A DNA stretch of 40,482 nt, from positions 1-40,482 of the forward strand of contig JAHITR010000128.1 in the NCBI GenBank assembly GCA_018817505.1, given 5' to 3'. Below the pieces are notes generated by a model. That model saw only the letters and a list, made by a program, of their open reading frames with translations, was not told where the DNA came from and made no database searches. The stretch is from Candidatus Bipolaricaulota bacterium (GTDB lineage: Bacteria; Bipolaricaulota; Bipolaricaulia; UBA7950; UBA9294). Below, in pieces: positions 1-9,208 of this stretch; positions within the stretch are counted from its first letter, which is position 1; the number at the start of each line of letters is the position of its first letter. Position numbers and translations under genes: made by a program.

Positions 1-1
1 A

Positions 2-106
2 GCGGTACCGGCTTTGAGCGACCTAGAAGTGGTGTTTGGCCTTCTCGGGATCGTGTGGTTCTTCTGGCTCGGGCTCGTCATATTGCGGACCAAGCCGGAC
101 GCCTAG
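2..106 (+). CDS. C-terminal end of a membrane protein (partial)
   Basis: The reading frame is open from the window edge and ends at TAG 104-106. The visible 34 residues contain one strongly hydrophobic stretch (VVFGLLGIVWFFWLGLVIL) followed by a short charged tail RTKPDA, which is typical of a C-terminal transmembrane helix with a positively charged cytoplasmic end. The family cannot be named from so little sequence. No terminator-like hairpin with a T-run follows directly. Confidence 0.5.
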   Translation, partial: AVPALSDLEVVFGLLGIVWFFWLGLVILRTKPDA

Positions 107-668
107 CCTACGACTGGTGCGCACCGAGAGCGCGGTCCAACAAGGGCATGCGCGGACTCGTCTCGTCGGCGACCCTAGCGATGGGTTCGAGGGACACATA
201 CCTTAATTCGCAAGAATCAGAGCTTCATCCTTTTCCGAAGGAACAACGGGTCTTGTTATTTCGTATAGAGACAGCGCCGTGTGCCAAATCGTACGAATCG
301 GGGGCTTTCTCCACCATCTTGTGAGACTCGGTACGGAATCCCGCTTGCGGAGCATGTGTCCGAGGACGCCCTCAAGGTGAGCAAGTAACGACTCGCCGCC
401 AACGGTCTTCCGGTCTGTGTGGGAGATAAAGTACGTGTCCCTTGAATTCACAGCTGACGAAAGCGTTCTACATTCAGTCTCCCAGGCACCAAACCGTTTC
501 GCCTGCCTTGGGGATTTGTCGTTCACATGCTGGTATCCACTCCCCCAACACCAGCTGATATGGTCTTCACTCTTCGCTCGGGCAGATCCGCGGGGGAAGG
601 TTGTCTCGGTCGGTTCTCACGCTATCCGTGTCCCTCTTTTGGAGAGAAGATCGCGCCGAGATCCGCCA
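107..668. other. Gene-poor stretch, no supported gene
   Basis: About 560 bases lie between the membrane-protein end and the M28 remnant. A minus-strand open frame at 203-526 exists, but it has no recognisable family, no good ribosome-binding site and a composition that looks random. Because the adjacent peptidase is decayed, this may be degraded coding DNA, but no family signal can be followed across frames. No tRNA-like cloverleaf, array or strong terminator was seen. Confidence 0.5.
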
Positions 669-1260
669 CTACCCTGTCAACTGCGCGGCATACTCCCGCA
701 GCAAATTCCAGGTCAGCGTCTCAAGAGTGTCCGTGGGCTGGTGGTAGTTCGGATTCCGAAAGCTGCACGTATCTGCGACCATCACTGCCTTGAAGCCTCT
801 GTCCCAAAAAAGGGGAGTGGCCAGTGGTTCAGTCAACGCTTCTCGACACACAAAATGATCAGGTTCGATGCCTGTGAACACATCCAGCGAGTTTTGTGAT
901 GCCTTATCAGGGGGATGCTGCGTGTTGGCTCGATCCTGCACAAGCGCTGCTCACGTGCCACTGGGCCGACACTGAGGCCATCCATCACCACAAGTCGGCT
1001 TGAGAAGAGGACCACCAGGTTTTTTCTTGGTGTTCCCATCCCAAGCGCGCTTGAGCCTGTAGATTCCCCTCGGCCTTCACTGCCGGGATCGAGTCTTTTT
1101 CCCATAGCAGGGCGATTGAACACAAGATCGAATCTCTCGAAACTCAACTTCAAGCTCCTCGACAGAGAGGAGTCGCCGTCGTTCTGCCGCAGCACAAGAA
1201 GTCCGGTCAGTAATTGACTTCTGAAACACCGCTCCCATGCGCCAGTCATTCGGCTCTCAG
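669..1260 (-). pseudogene. Frameshifted remnant of an M28 (aminopeptidase-type) zinc peptidase
   Basis: The last part, minus strand 941 to 669 (stop TAG), ends in the typical M28 C-terminus: FWDRGFKAVMVADTCSFRNPNYHQPTDTLETL, where the H of NYHQPTD is a zinc ligand in the family. Just upstream, around 800-830, the expected HSPFWDRG reads HSP in one frame and FWDRG in another, across a run of six T (minus strand), so at least one indel is present. Stop codons interrupt every frame further upstream, and I could only follow vague similarity to about 1260. M28 enzymes normally run 300 residues or more, so this is a decayed gene. The left limit is clear; the right limit is a guess. Confidence 0.65.
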
Positions 1261-1339
1261 CCGCACGCCTGTCTTGCGGGGCTCTGAGTTGCCGCCACGT
1301 ACTGGCTGAAGCACACTCCACCCTGTACGATTCACGTTC

Positions 1340-2647
1340 ATGTGGAGTCGAGGGAAACCCAGTTTCGTCTCACCGCCGGCATCTTCTGACGGGCAGAGAC
1401 TTGAGCCGCGAAGATGGTTCATTCCGCTGGTCAGCATTAGCGTACTCCGCTGTTGCGCAGCGGCTGCACTCGACCTTCCGCTTCAGCTTTACCTCAGCAG
1501 TCTCGGTGCGAGTCCTGTCATCATCAGCCTCGCGTCTGCGCTGACGTGGCTCGGAATGCTCATCGGCGGACCCATATGGGGAGCACTCGGCGACCGTTTC
1601 TCCAAGAAGATCCTCCTATCGGTCGTTCTGCTGGGAAGTGCCCTGACCTTCGGCATGTTCGGCCTGCAGCTCCCTGCTGCAGGAACTGTAGCCGTCGGCT
1701 TCGTGCGGTCAGCAATGGTCTCAGGCTTCGCCCCCCTTTCCATGGCACTTGTGTCTTCGTCAAGCTCCGCTCTGAAACGAGGCAGCAACCTCTCTTATGT
1801 CAGTTCGGCCCGCGCGCTGGGATGGGTTGTCGGGGGTGCGGCATCAGGGTTCGTGCTCGAAGTGCTCGGTTTTCGCGGCATGTTCACTCTCCTTGCTGGC
1901 CTACCGCTGTTGGCTGTGTGCCTCGTCCCACTTCTTGGCAAGGCTCATCGAATTCCGCCGCGCAAGCGGACTCTCCCCTTCCGCTATCTCACGGACAGAT
2001 GGCTGGCAGCGCTGTACTCTGGCGTTGTGCTTCGTCAGATGGGGATCGCCGGCAGCTTCAGCTTGCTCTTCGTCTATATGGCGCGAATTGGCATTGAACC
2101 ACGGGCGATGGGGATTGTCAGCGCAGTCTCTTCCGCAGCTCAAGTCCTTGGGCTCATCGTCTTTGGCCGTCTGTCCGATCGCCTAGGGCGGAGAAAGATC
2201 TTCTTGTTGGGATTTGCGCTATCTGTAGCCCCGGCGCTCCTTTTCGCGTTCGCCCCCAATCTGTGGGGAATCGCAGTCGGTCACCTTCTGGTCGGAACGG
2301 CATTCTCTGCGCTGTACATCGGCTCGACAGCTCACATTGGTGATGTCATCCCCTCGGAGCGTCACGGAGTCATGCTCGGACTGTTTGACTCTGCTCGAGC
2401 CGTCGGGGGTGTCGTTGGACCGCTCGTTGCAGGCGTGGCAGTTTCCCTGCTGGGTTTCGGCGGAATGCTGGTCCTCATGTCAGGGATATCCCTGCTTGGC
2501 TTCTTCCTGGTCTTGGGCGGAACTCACCGACCCATGCAGGACCTGTCAACCGGTCTCGCGGAAGCGGGGTCGAATCTTGATTCTCCGGATTCTGAGCGAT
2601 CTCCGCGGCAAGGATCTAACCTTCCTTCTTGCATCAGGGTCACTTGA
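1340..2647 (+). CDS. Major facilitator superfamily (MFS) transporter
   Basis: A 435-residue membrane protein with about 12 hydrophobic segments in two six-helix halves. Each half carries the MFS motif A loop between helices 2 and 3: GGPIWGALGDRFSKK in the first half and FGRLSDRLGRRK in the second. Glycine-rich helices such as SARALGWVVGGAASGFVLEVLGFRG also fit the superfamily. The substrate cannot be predicted; efflux or sugar/metabolite exchange are both possible. The start ATG at 1340 lacks a clear Shine-Dalgarno sequence, and the first roughly 25 residues may not be translated. The tail after GGTHRPMQ (about 35 residues) is hydrophilic and longer than usual. No operon partner is evident: the left neighbour is a pseudogene and the right neighbour is convergent. 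Confidence 0.88.
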   Translation: MWSRGKPSFVSPPASSDGQRLEPRRWFIPLVSISVLRCCAAAALDLPLQLYLSSLGASPVIISLASALTWLGMLIGGPIWGALGDRFSKKILLSVVLLGSALTFGMFGLQLPAAGTVAVGFVRSAMVSGFAPLSMALVSSSSSALKRGSNLSYVSSARALGWVVGGAASGFVLEVLGFRGMFTLLAGLPLLAVCLVPLLGKAHRIPPRKRTLPFRYLTDRWLAALYSGVVLRQMGIAGSFSLLFVYMARIGIEPRAMGIVSAVSSAAQVLGLIVFGRLSDRLGRRKIFLLGFALSVAPALLFAFAPNLWGIAVGHLLVGTAFSALYIGSTAHIGDVIPSERHGVMLGLFDSARAVGGVVGPLVAGVAVSLLGFGGMLVLMSGISLLGFFLVLGGTHRPMQDLSTGLAEAGSNLDSPDSERSPRQGSNLPSCIRVT

Positions 2648-3032
2648 TTGGAACTGAATCTTCCGAAGGTCAACCAAAGCGACTGAGCCGAGTCGCTGGG
2701 AGTCGACCATGGTTGTCTCATCCGTCTACGTATCAGATCTCACGTTCGCCGGGCGATTCGCCCGATACGCCACGCTCTCGCTGGGTTGCGAAAGAAATCT
2801 GGTAACAGCGATGGCGGAACGATACGAGCCCTCGACTCAGGTCCTCGGGTCTCAGGAATGCAGTGATACTTCTGGCTCCTGTGAGCCCAAACCACAGCTT
2901 GCGGAGGGCCCACCACCGACTTATGGTGGAGTCTACTTTCTGTCTAGCCGGGTGACCTACCCTCGCTCAAATAGCTATTCGAACGATGGGAATTCGACGC
3001 AGTGCGGCAGTCAGGCCCCAGCAAATGGCTAG
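2648..3032. other. Hairpin-rich intergenic stretch between convergent genes
   Basis: No plausible gene is seen in these 385 bases. Several perfect short inverted repeats occur: AGCGACT/AGTCGCT at 2678-2697, CGGGCG/CGCCCG near 2750-2764, GGCTC/GAGCC near 2874-2886 and CCACCA/TGGTGG near 2911-2930. The first could end the MFS transcript, but no T-run follows. Together they could form a structured RNA; I could not match it to tmRNA, SRP RNA, RNase P or a riboswitch. Confidence 0.35.
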
Positions 3033-4161
3033 TCAGCCGAAGAAGACAATGGCCGCCTTTGCTCCGGGCAAGAGATCCACTCGAAGCACAGCGTACTGGA
3101 GCCAGATGATCACCAGGTAGTGGAAGAGATAGATTCCGTAGCTGTTGGCACTCAAGTTGTTCAGTACTCGCATCCCTTTTCGCGCAAATCGAACAAACAG
3201 GGCAGTCGGGGCCATGATCATCAGCGCCATTTCGGCAAGGAAGACATAGCGCACAAAAGGAGATGTCGGCGCTGTCGTGAAGATCCATGTCAAACCTGCG
3301 TAGGAACCAGCTCCTGCGAGCACCCATGCCCACCAATACTTCGCCAATGGGCCATCCGAACGTAGGGCAGCTCGCGTCAACCCCCGAGCCCCCCATCGCC
3401 ACGCCAGCCAGGAAATACAACAAATACAAGAATCCCCGACTGACCCGTAACAGAAACGGCCCAATTCCCATCCATGCTGACGGGCCAAATGCATTGGACA
3501 TCGGCAAGTAGGCGGCTACAGACAGCCCAAAGAGTGCGAGCACGAACGCCCATGGATTGTCCAGCAGAAGATTCGAAACGCGATTCGAACTATTGAACAG
3601 CTTGCTGAAACGCCCATAGAGCAACGCTATCGCGATGTCGAACGCCAGCAGCAGCCACACGAACCACAGCGGTCCGGGATGTGTGAGTCCGCCTCTGACG
3701 AAATTCAGCCAGAATTCGCCGAACCCTTGGCTGATTCCATACACGAGTTTAATCTCCAGCATCGTCGGATAGAAGGCAAGCGGCATCAGAACGAAGATAC
3801 CCAGAATGAATGGAACGTCCAAGCGCTTGAATCGGCCGAGCAAGAAACTCACAACGCCTCTGTTCTTCAGGCTCTGCCATACGAACAGGCCCGAGACGAG
3901 AAACAGGAGCGGCATGAAGAACGTATCATTCACTAGAGCGATTCGATCGAATCCTGCCCATTTGGCGCCATCGACGATCGGACTGAACATCGCCATCGGA
4001 TCTGCTGGATTCAAGAATCCAAATGTGACATACGCCAGCACTGTGCGGTGTCACAGTACCAGCAGGATGCCAAATGAGCGCAAATAGTCAAACGCACGAT
4101 TGCGTTCTGTCGCAAGCGTGCCCTGCTGGATTGACTGGTGTTCGCACGGGTCTCTGACCAT
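3033..4161 (-). pseudogene. Acyltransferase-3 family membrane protein, broken by one TGA and one frameshift
   Basis: Reading the minus strand from ATG 4161, which has a good GAGGAGG ribosome-binding site upstream, gives an N-terminus ERNRAFDYLRSFGILLVL, then an in-frame TGA (4053-4051), then HRTVLAYVTFGFLNP in the same frame. The product continues with multiple membrane segments (FFMPLLFLVSGLFVWQSL; GPLWFVWLLLAFDIAIALLYG). The frame changes at the six-C run 3389-3394, where SRGFLYLLYFLAGVAMG must join ARGLTRAALRSDGPL, and ends as NSYGIYLFHYLVIIWLQYAVLR to a TGA at 3033-3035. Restored, it would be about 375 residues with roughly ten helices, the usual size of acyltransferase-3 (OafA/OpgC-like) proteins that acylate envelope glycans. 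The rest of the protein is well preserved, so the decay is recent or one of the two lesions is a sequencing error. Confidence 0.8.
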
Positions 4162-4542
4162 TTTTCTGTCAGCCTCCTCGTGACCCGCGGCCTTCGATCC
4201 CGCGCCCCAGGCACTGGTGTAGTGTCGTTTCATCGAGCACAACGGCGATAGCACGGCGCTGGCGACTGCGTCTCTCCCTCCAGCCCGCTTACGGCACGTG
4301 CCATCCTCTGTTAGTCCCGATTGGGAATGCCCCACTGAAGAATCTCAACAATTTCGCACATCCGGTGTTCACGTAGCGGTCCGAAGTCGAACGCCCTAGC
4401 GTCTTCCTTAGATGTGCCAAACTGCCCAGAATTCGGGGATGGGAGTTCTCAGCACACGGCGGCACGGCTCTCTATAGGAAGGCTCGCCCAAGCTGATGGA
4501 ATGCAGTACTGTGAAGTCAACGCAGTTTCAGAGGAGCATGGA
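4162..4542. other. Intergenic region between divergent genes, no gene seen
   Basis: This 381-base gap separates the broken acyltransferase (minus) from the MscS channel (plus). It must hold both promoters, but I found no convincing -35/-10 pair. An open frame continues upstream of the MscS start to 4414, but it has no membrane or domain character and no ribosome-binding site. Confidence 0.4.
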
Positions 4543-5457
4543 ATGGCAGGTGCGCTTGGTTGGCTCGGAGAGGTTACGGGTTTGGGAGCCGCGACTCTCA
4601 GCAAGTTGCTGGTCACCGCGGCGCTATTCATCGCACTCTGGCTTATCCGATGGACTTGGATTGCCGTCACCTATCGCAGAACGGATGACCCTCGCACTCG
4701 CTATCGGTGGAGAAAGGCTGCAACCTACTCACTCACTATCGCCGGTTTTATCCTTATTGGGCGCGTTTGGCTTGAGGGGATTCAATCGCTGGTTACCTAT
4801 TTGGGACTTGTCTCGGCGGGAATCGCCATCTCCCTACGCGATCCAATCGTTAACTGGTTCGGATGGCTGTTTATTGGCTGGAGACGTCCGTTCACAATCG
4901 GTGATCGAGTTCAGATCGGCGCAATCGCAGGTGATATCATTGACATTGGCGTGTCCACCTTCTCGTTGCTTGAAGTCGCGTCGCCGGAACGTGGAGAACA
5001 ATCGACTGGCAGGATCGTCCATGTCCCCAATGGAAGAATCTTCGTAGACCCCCTGACGAACATGACCCAGGGATTCAACTACGTGTGGAACGAGATTCCT
5101 ATCACAATTACATTCGAGTCGGACTGGCGCCGAGCCAAGGCGATTCTGGAGGGAATCCTTCGAGATCATGTCGAATCGGTATCTGAAGAAGCAGCTGGCT
5201 TCATTCGGGATGCCTCTCGCAAGTTTCTCATTCGTTCAGCTGGTGTGAATCCAAGGGTCTATACCCAGATTGTCTCTGACGGCGTCGAGCTTTCTCTGCG
5301 CTACGTTTGTGAAGCAAGATCCAGAAGACCCAGCTCGCAAGTCATCTGTGAAGCCATTTTGCAGGCCTTCCTGGATGAGCCTTCCATCGATTTTGCCTAC
5401 AAGACGTCACGCATCTTTCGCCAAACCGAGGAGGGCAAGCCTGAACTGCGAATATAG
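4543..5457 (+). CDS. Small-conductance mechanosensitive channel (MscS family)
   Basis: A 304-residue inner-membrane channel that would release osmolytes on hypo-osmotic shock. Two N-terminal hydrophobic helices (LSKLLVTAALFIALWLIRWTW; AATYSLTIAGFILIGRVWL) are followed by the pore helix YLGLVSAGIAISLRDPIVNWFGW. The conserved beta-domain entry RRPFTIGDRVQIG, then IVHVPNGRIFVDPLTNMTQGF, are hallmarks of the family. The frame is open from 4414, but ATG 4543 is preferred because GAGGAG (4531-4536) sits at proper spacing and the upstream part looks non-coding. The length is typical for the compact MscS type. It stands alone, with 30-70 bases to the next gene, which may be co-transcribed. Confidence 0.9.
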   Translation: MAGALGWLGEVTGLGAATLSKLLVTAALFIALWLIRWTWIAVTYRRTDDPRTRYRWRKAATYSLTIAGFILIGRVWLEGIQSLVTYLGLVSAGIAISLRDPIVNWFGWLFIGWRRPFTIGDRVQIGAIAGDIIDIGVSTFSLLEVASPERGEQSTGRIVHVPNGRIFVDPLTNMTQGFNYVWNEIPITITFESDWRRAKAILEGILRDHVESVSEEAAGFIRDASRKFLIRSAGVNPRVYTQIVSDGVELSLRYVCEARSRRPSSQVICEAILQAFLDEPSIDFAYKTSRIFRQTEEGKPELRI

Positions 5458-5523
5458 TCCCTTAGATTCGGCCTTTCGGCCCCCAAAATGCTACTATGGG
5501 TCACTATGCGTTCGAAGGTTCGC

Positions 5524-8500
5524 ATGATCAGACAGTTCGGATGGATTGCTCTGGCAGTTTGCTTTCTATGCGCGAGTTCACTGCTCGGACAAGAGTCGCC
5601 GCAAGACATCATCCGGTCGGCAGCCGAAGATGACTACCCGCCGTTCTCGCAGATCGCAGAAGACGGTCAAGCGACTGGCTTTTCAGTGGAATTGCTCCGT
5701 GCCGCGCTGCACGCGATGAATCGAGACGTGGCATTCGACGTCGGTGCCTGGTCGGATATCAAGAACTCGCTAGAGCGAGGCGAACTTGATGTGCTCCCTC
5801 TTGCCGGCCGCACACCTGAGCGCGAGTCTGTGTTTGACTTCACATTTCCCTACTTGTCGCTTCATGGCGCCATTGTCGTTCGTGAAGACACGGCCGACAT
5901 CGATGAGCTGAACGACCTCATCGACAAGCAAGTTGCTGTCATGGAAGGCGACAATGCAGAGGAATTCTTGCGTCGGGAAAACCCAGGCATCGATATTCAC
6001 ACCACATCAACGTTCGATCAGGCCCTTCATGGACTCTCGGATGGCCTTTATGATGCAGTCATCATCCAGCGATTGCTGGCACTGCGTCTGATTCAGCAAT
6101 CGGGGATTACCAATCTCAAGATCGTTGGGAAGCCTCTGGAGCGCTTCAGGCAAGATTTTTGCTTTGCGGTCGCAGAAGGCGACAGCAAGCTGCTCTCTGT
6201 TCTCAACGAGGGACTGTCCATCGTCATGGCGGATGGCACTTTCGACCGACTGCAGACGAAGTGGTTTGCAGCTTTGGAAATCCCGTCGGATCGCCGAGTC
6301 GTCGTGGGCACAGAAATTGACTATCCGCCCTATTCGTTTGTAGACGGAAGCGGCCATGCAACCGGGTTCAACGTTGACGTCGTTCAGGCAATTGCCGATG
6401 TCATGGACTTGGATATTGAAGTTCGGATCGGCCCGTGGGGCGAAATCCGTCAGGCACTCGAACAAGGCGAGATCGATGCCATTGCTGGCATGTTCTACTC
6501 AATCGAGCGCGATCGTCTTGTCGATTTCTCAGCACCTTACACGATCATTCACCATGCGATCTTTAGGCGCAGTAGTGGCCCGGATATCGAATCCGAGGAG
6601 CAGCTCAAGGGTAAAGAGATCATCGTCATGCGCGGTGATATCATGCATGACTACGTCCTTGAGAACGGACTTAGCGAGGACCCGATTTTGGTCGATACGC
6701 CTGATGCGGCACTGGAATTACTCGCATCCGGCCAACATGACGTGGCCTTGCTCGCCAAGTTGCCCGGTCGATACTGGATTGAGAAACTTGAGCTGTTCAA
6801 CATCGAACGGACAGGACCGTTGCTGCTCCCTTCTGAGTATTCATTTGCTGTCTCTGACGGAAACACAGCGCTGCTGTCTAGCCTATCTGAGGGCTTGGTT
6901 GCGCTGCACGACACAGGCCGGCTCAAGGAAATTACAGACAAGTGGCTGGGGGTTCTTGAGCCTCAAAGCGTCGATGTCCGCCGGATTGCCCTGTACGGCA
7001 CGGTCATTCTCGCGCCCATTCTGATACTGCTTGCCGCATCTCTTGTCTGGAGCCGAACACTCTCGCATCGCGTTGAATCGAGAACGCGCGAAGTGGAAGC
7101 GAGGGAAAGACAGTATCGGACGTTGTTTCACAGCGTCGCGGATGCAGTCCTCATCTTTGACAACAACACACATCTCATTCTCGATGCGAACCGGACAACC
7201 ATCTCGCGATACGGCTACTCGCTCGATGAGTTGCGCTCCATGACGCCCCTTGATTTGCATCCTCAAGAAGATGCCGAGGCAGTTGCTGCTAATCTAAGGG
7301 ATCCCAACTCTTCTGGTGCTCATTACTACACCCACCTGACCAAGGATGGCACACGGCTGAGTGTCGAGATCCTTACCGAGGCCATGGAGTACAGAGGAGC
7401 TCCCGCCTGGATCAGTGTCGTGCGTGACGTCAGCACGCGCAGACGAGCCGAGGTGGCGCTGCAAGAGAGTGAGACCCGATTCCGGGATCTTTATGAAGAG
7501 GCACCGTTGGGGTATCAATCTCTTGACGCTGAGGGCAGGATCATTACGGTCAACAAACCTTGGCTGGAATTGCTTGGTTATGAGAAGGATGAAGTGTTGG
7601 GCAAGTGGTTTGGCGATTTCTTGGAGCCGGATGACCAGGAGAAGCTCAGCAACAACTTCCAGCACTTTGTGCAAGCCGGACAGATCGCGGGTATTGAGTT
7701 CTCTGTGAGAACGAAGAGCGGAGAATCCAAACAGGTCAGCATTGATGGCAAAATTGGGCATGCATCAGATGGTGGATTCAAGCAGACGCACTGCATCGTC
7801 AGGGATGTGAGTACCTTGAGGGAGATCGAAGCCCACCTCAGACAACAGCAGAAACTGGAATCACTGGGAACGATGGCCAGTGGCGTCGCACACGAGATTA
7901 ACAACCCCTTGATGGGAATGATCAATTATGCAGAGCTGGTGAGGGATCGACTGAAAGACGACGCGACGGCAACTGAGTACACCACGGGCATCATCGAGGA
8001 AGGGCAACGCATTGCCGTCATCGTGAAGAACCTGCTTTCCTTCGCAAGACGGGATCGTGCCGGGCAAAGCGAAGCTCGTTTACACGACATTGTCATTGCC
8101 ACGCTATCGCTGGTTCAGTCCTCGTTGCGAAAAGATCAGATCGCCATCGAAGTGGATGTCCCGGAAGAACTGCCGAAAATCGCGTGCAGAAGTCAACAGA
8201 TCCAGCAAGTGCTGATCAACTTGCTCACCAATGCGCAAGCCGCCCTGAACGAGCGATATCCCGAGTACGACAGGAACAAAGTGTTGATGATCCTCGGATC
8301 CACGCTCCGAGATGAGTCGGGCGAATGGCTCAGGCTTACGGTCGAGGATCATGGAGCAGGCATTCCAGAGCCCATCCGAAATCGCATCTTCGATCCTTTC
8401 TTCACAAGCAAGACGCGCGATCAAGGCACAGGCCTTGGCCTGTCGGTTAGCCACGGGATTATCGCAGAGCACAAAGGCAGACTTAGCGTGGAGTCCGTCG

Positions 8501-8550
8501 AAGGGCAGTTCACTCGGTTCTACATCGACTTGCCAACAAACCTCCCCTAG
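5524..8550 (+). CDS. Membrane sensor histidine kinase with tandem periplasmic SBP_bac_3 domains and two PAS domains
   Basis: A 1008-residue BvgS/EvgS-like sensor. A signal peptide (MIRQFGWIALAVCFLCASSLLG) leads into two amino-acid-binding-protein type domains (about 27-245 and 255-475), each with the pattern DYPPFSxxxGxATGFxV...GxLDVLP/GEIDAIAG...F.FPY/FSAPY. One transmembrane helix (about 488-510) connects to two PAS domains (about 533-650 and 655-775). The HisKA H-box is VAHEINNPLMGMINYAEL with phospho-acceptor H790, and the ATPase domain has QQVLINLLTNAQAAL, DHGAGI, FDPFFTSK and GTGLGL. Unlike BvgS there is no receiver or Hpt domain, and no response regulator lies nearby. Starts at 5488 and 5506 are also possible; 5524 is chosen for the GAAGG six bases upstream and the compact signal peptide. 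The ligand is presumably a small amino-acid-like solute. Confidence 0.92.
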   Translation: MIRQFGWIALAVCFLCASSLLGQESPQDIIRSAAEDDYPPFSQIAEDGQATGFSVELLRAALHAMNRDVAFDVGAWSDIKNSLERGELDVLPLAGRTPERESVFDFTFPYLSLHGAIVVREDTADIDELNDLIDKQVAVMEGDNAEEFLRRENPGIDIHTTSTFDQALHGLSDGLYDAVIIQRLLALRLIQQSGITNLKIVGKPLERFRQDFCFAVAEGDSKLLSVLNEGLSIVMADGTFDRLQTKWFAALEIPSDRRVVVGTEIDYPPYSFVDGSGHATGFNVDVVQAIADVMDLDIEVRIGPWGEIRQALEQGEIDAIAGMFYSIERDRLVDFSAPYTIIHHAIFRRSSGPDIESEEQLKGKEIIVMRGDIMHDYVLENGLSEDPILVDTPDAALELLASGQHDVALLAKLPGRYWIEKLELFNIERTGPLLLPSEYSFAVSDGNTALLSSLSEGLVALHDTGRLKEITDKWLGVLEPQSVDVRRIALYGTVILAPILILLAASLVWSRTLSHRVESRTREVEARERQYRTLFHSVADAVLIFDNNTHLILDANRTTISRYGYSLDELRSMTPLDLHPQEDAEAVAANLRDPNSSGAHYYTHLTKDGTRLSVEILTEAMEYRGAPAWISVVRDVSTRRRAEVALQESETRFRDLYEEAPLGYQSLDAEGRIITVNKPWLELLGYEKDEVLGKWFGDFLEPDDQEKLSNNFQHFVQAGQIAGIEFSVRTKSGESKQVSIDGKIGHASDGGFKQTHCIVRDVSTLREIEAHLRQQQKLESLGTMASGVAHEINNPLMGMINYAELVRDRLKDDATATEYTTGIIEEGQRIAVIVKNLLSFARRDRAGQSEARLHDIVIATLSLVQSSLRKDQIAIEVDVPEELPKIACRSQQIQQVLINLLTNAQAALNERYPEYDRNKVLMILGSTLRDESGEWLRLTVEDHGAGIPEPIRNRIFDPFFTSKTRDQGTGLGLSVSHGIIAEHKGRLSVESVEGQFTRFYIDLPTNLP

Positions 8551-8629
8551 CCGCAATCCAGACAAAAACTGAGTCGAGTTTCGACGACACGCTCTTCAGT
8601 GCTTCAGCATGTTCGGCTATGCTGTCTCC

Positions 8630-9208
8630 ATGAAGACGGAAGGCTATGTCCTCATTTTTTGTCTTGTGGCGATCGCCGCCGGTCTGGGGCCCTACGGTTG
8701 TGCCTCTGCAGCCGTATCTACGAGTTCTAGCGATGCAAAGTCAACCCCCCAAGAATCTGCGCATATGGAGCGGACTCTATCCTCGGTGATCGCTGGAATT
8801 TCGCCCATCTCATCAGAGCTGAGGGCACGCAGGAACATCGCACAAGCCACGTTCTGTCTTCCTCAGAACGTTCTGGGGATCCTGCTTTATGGAGCCCTTC
8901 AGCTCTGCGACGCGATCGAAGACGTTGGCCAGGTCAATGAAGTAACAGTCGTCGTATCCCGCTGGCTGATTGGCGTATCCCTGGGAAGGTACATCTTCTT
9001 GCCGACATCCTTTCTGACAGAACAATACGTTCGCCACGAGTACGGCCACACCCTGCAAGGCTACGAACACGGTCCTTTCTTCTTGCTTCTTGAGGGATCC
9101 GCGTCGCTTATTCAGGCGATCATCTCAGTCTTCTCTCCCACCTATGCAAGCCGCTACTATGAGCGGTGGCCTGAAGATGAAGCCAATGCACTGGGTGGCG
9201 TCAACTAG
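8630..9208 (+). CDS. Membrane-associated HEYGH-motif protein, putative zinc metalloprotease-like
   Basis: A 192-residue protein. It starts with a signal-like segment (YVLIFCLVAIAAGLGPYG) and later has a hydrophobic stretch (FFLLLEGSASLIQAIISVFS). The motif VRHEYGHTLQGYEHGPFFLL contains HEYGH, an HExxH variant with Tyr-Gly between the metal-binding residues, followed at the end by RYYERWPEDEANALGG, in which an acidic residue could be the third ligand. I recall similar HEYGH membrane proteins of unknown function in other bacteria; no activity can be stated. ATG 8630 is chosen over the earlier in-frame ATG 8609. The hexamer TATGCT (8618-8623) could be a -10 box, leaving almost no leader; that reading is speculative. 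Confidence 0.6.
   Translation: MKTEGYVLIFCLVAIAAGLGPYGCASAAVSTSSSDAKSTPQESAHMERTLSSVIAGISPISSELRARRNIAQATFCLPQNVLGILLYGALQLCDAIEDVGQVNEVTVVVSRWLIGVSLGRYIFLPTSFLTEQYVRHEYGHTLQGYEHGPFFLLLEGSASLIQAIISVFSPTYASRYYERWPEDEANALGGVN

Noticed and set aside
203-526. Minus-strand frame with FISHTDRKTVGGESLLAHLEGV, faintly like the start of a Cas3 HD domain
   Set aside because: No following HD motif, no other cas gene and no CRISPR array in the window; the match is too short to support.
4051-4053. In-frame TGA of the acyltransferase gene as a recoded codon
   Set aside because: TGA is the normal stop of many intact genes here (1340-2647, the ROK gene, malF), and no second-code evidence is present; a nonsense mutation or error is simpler.
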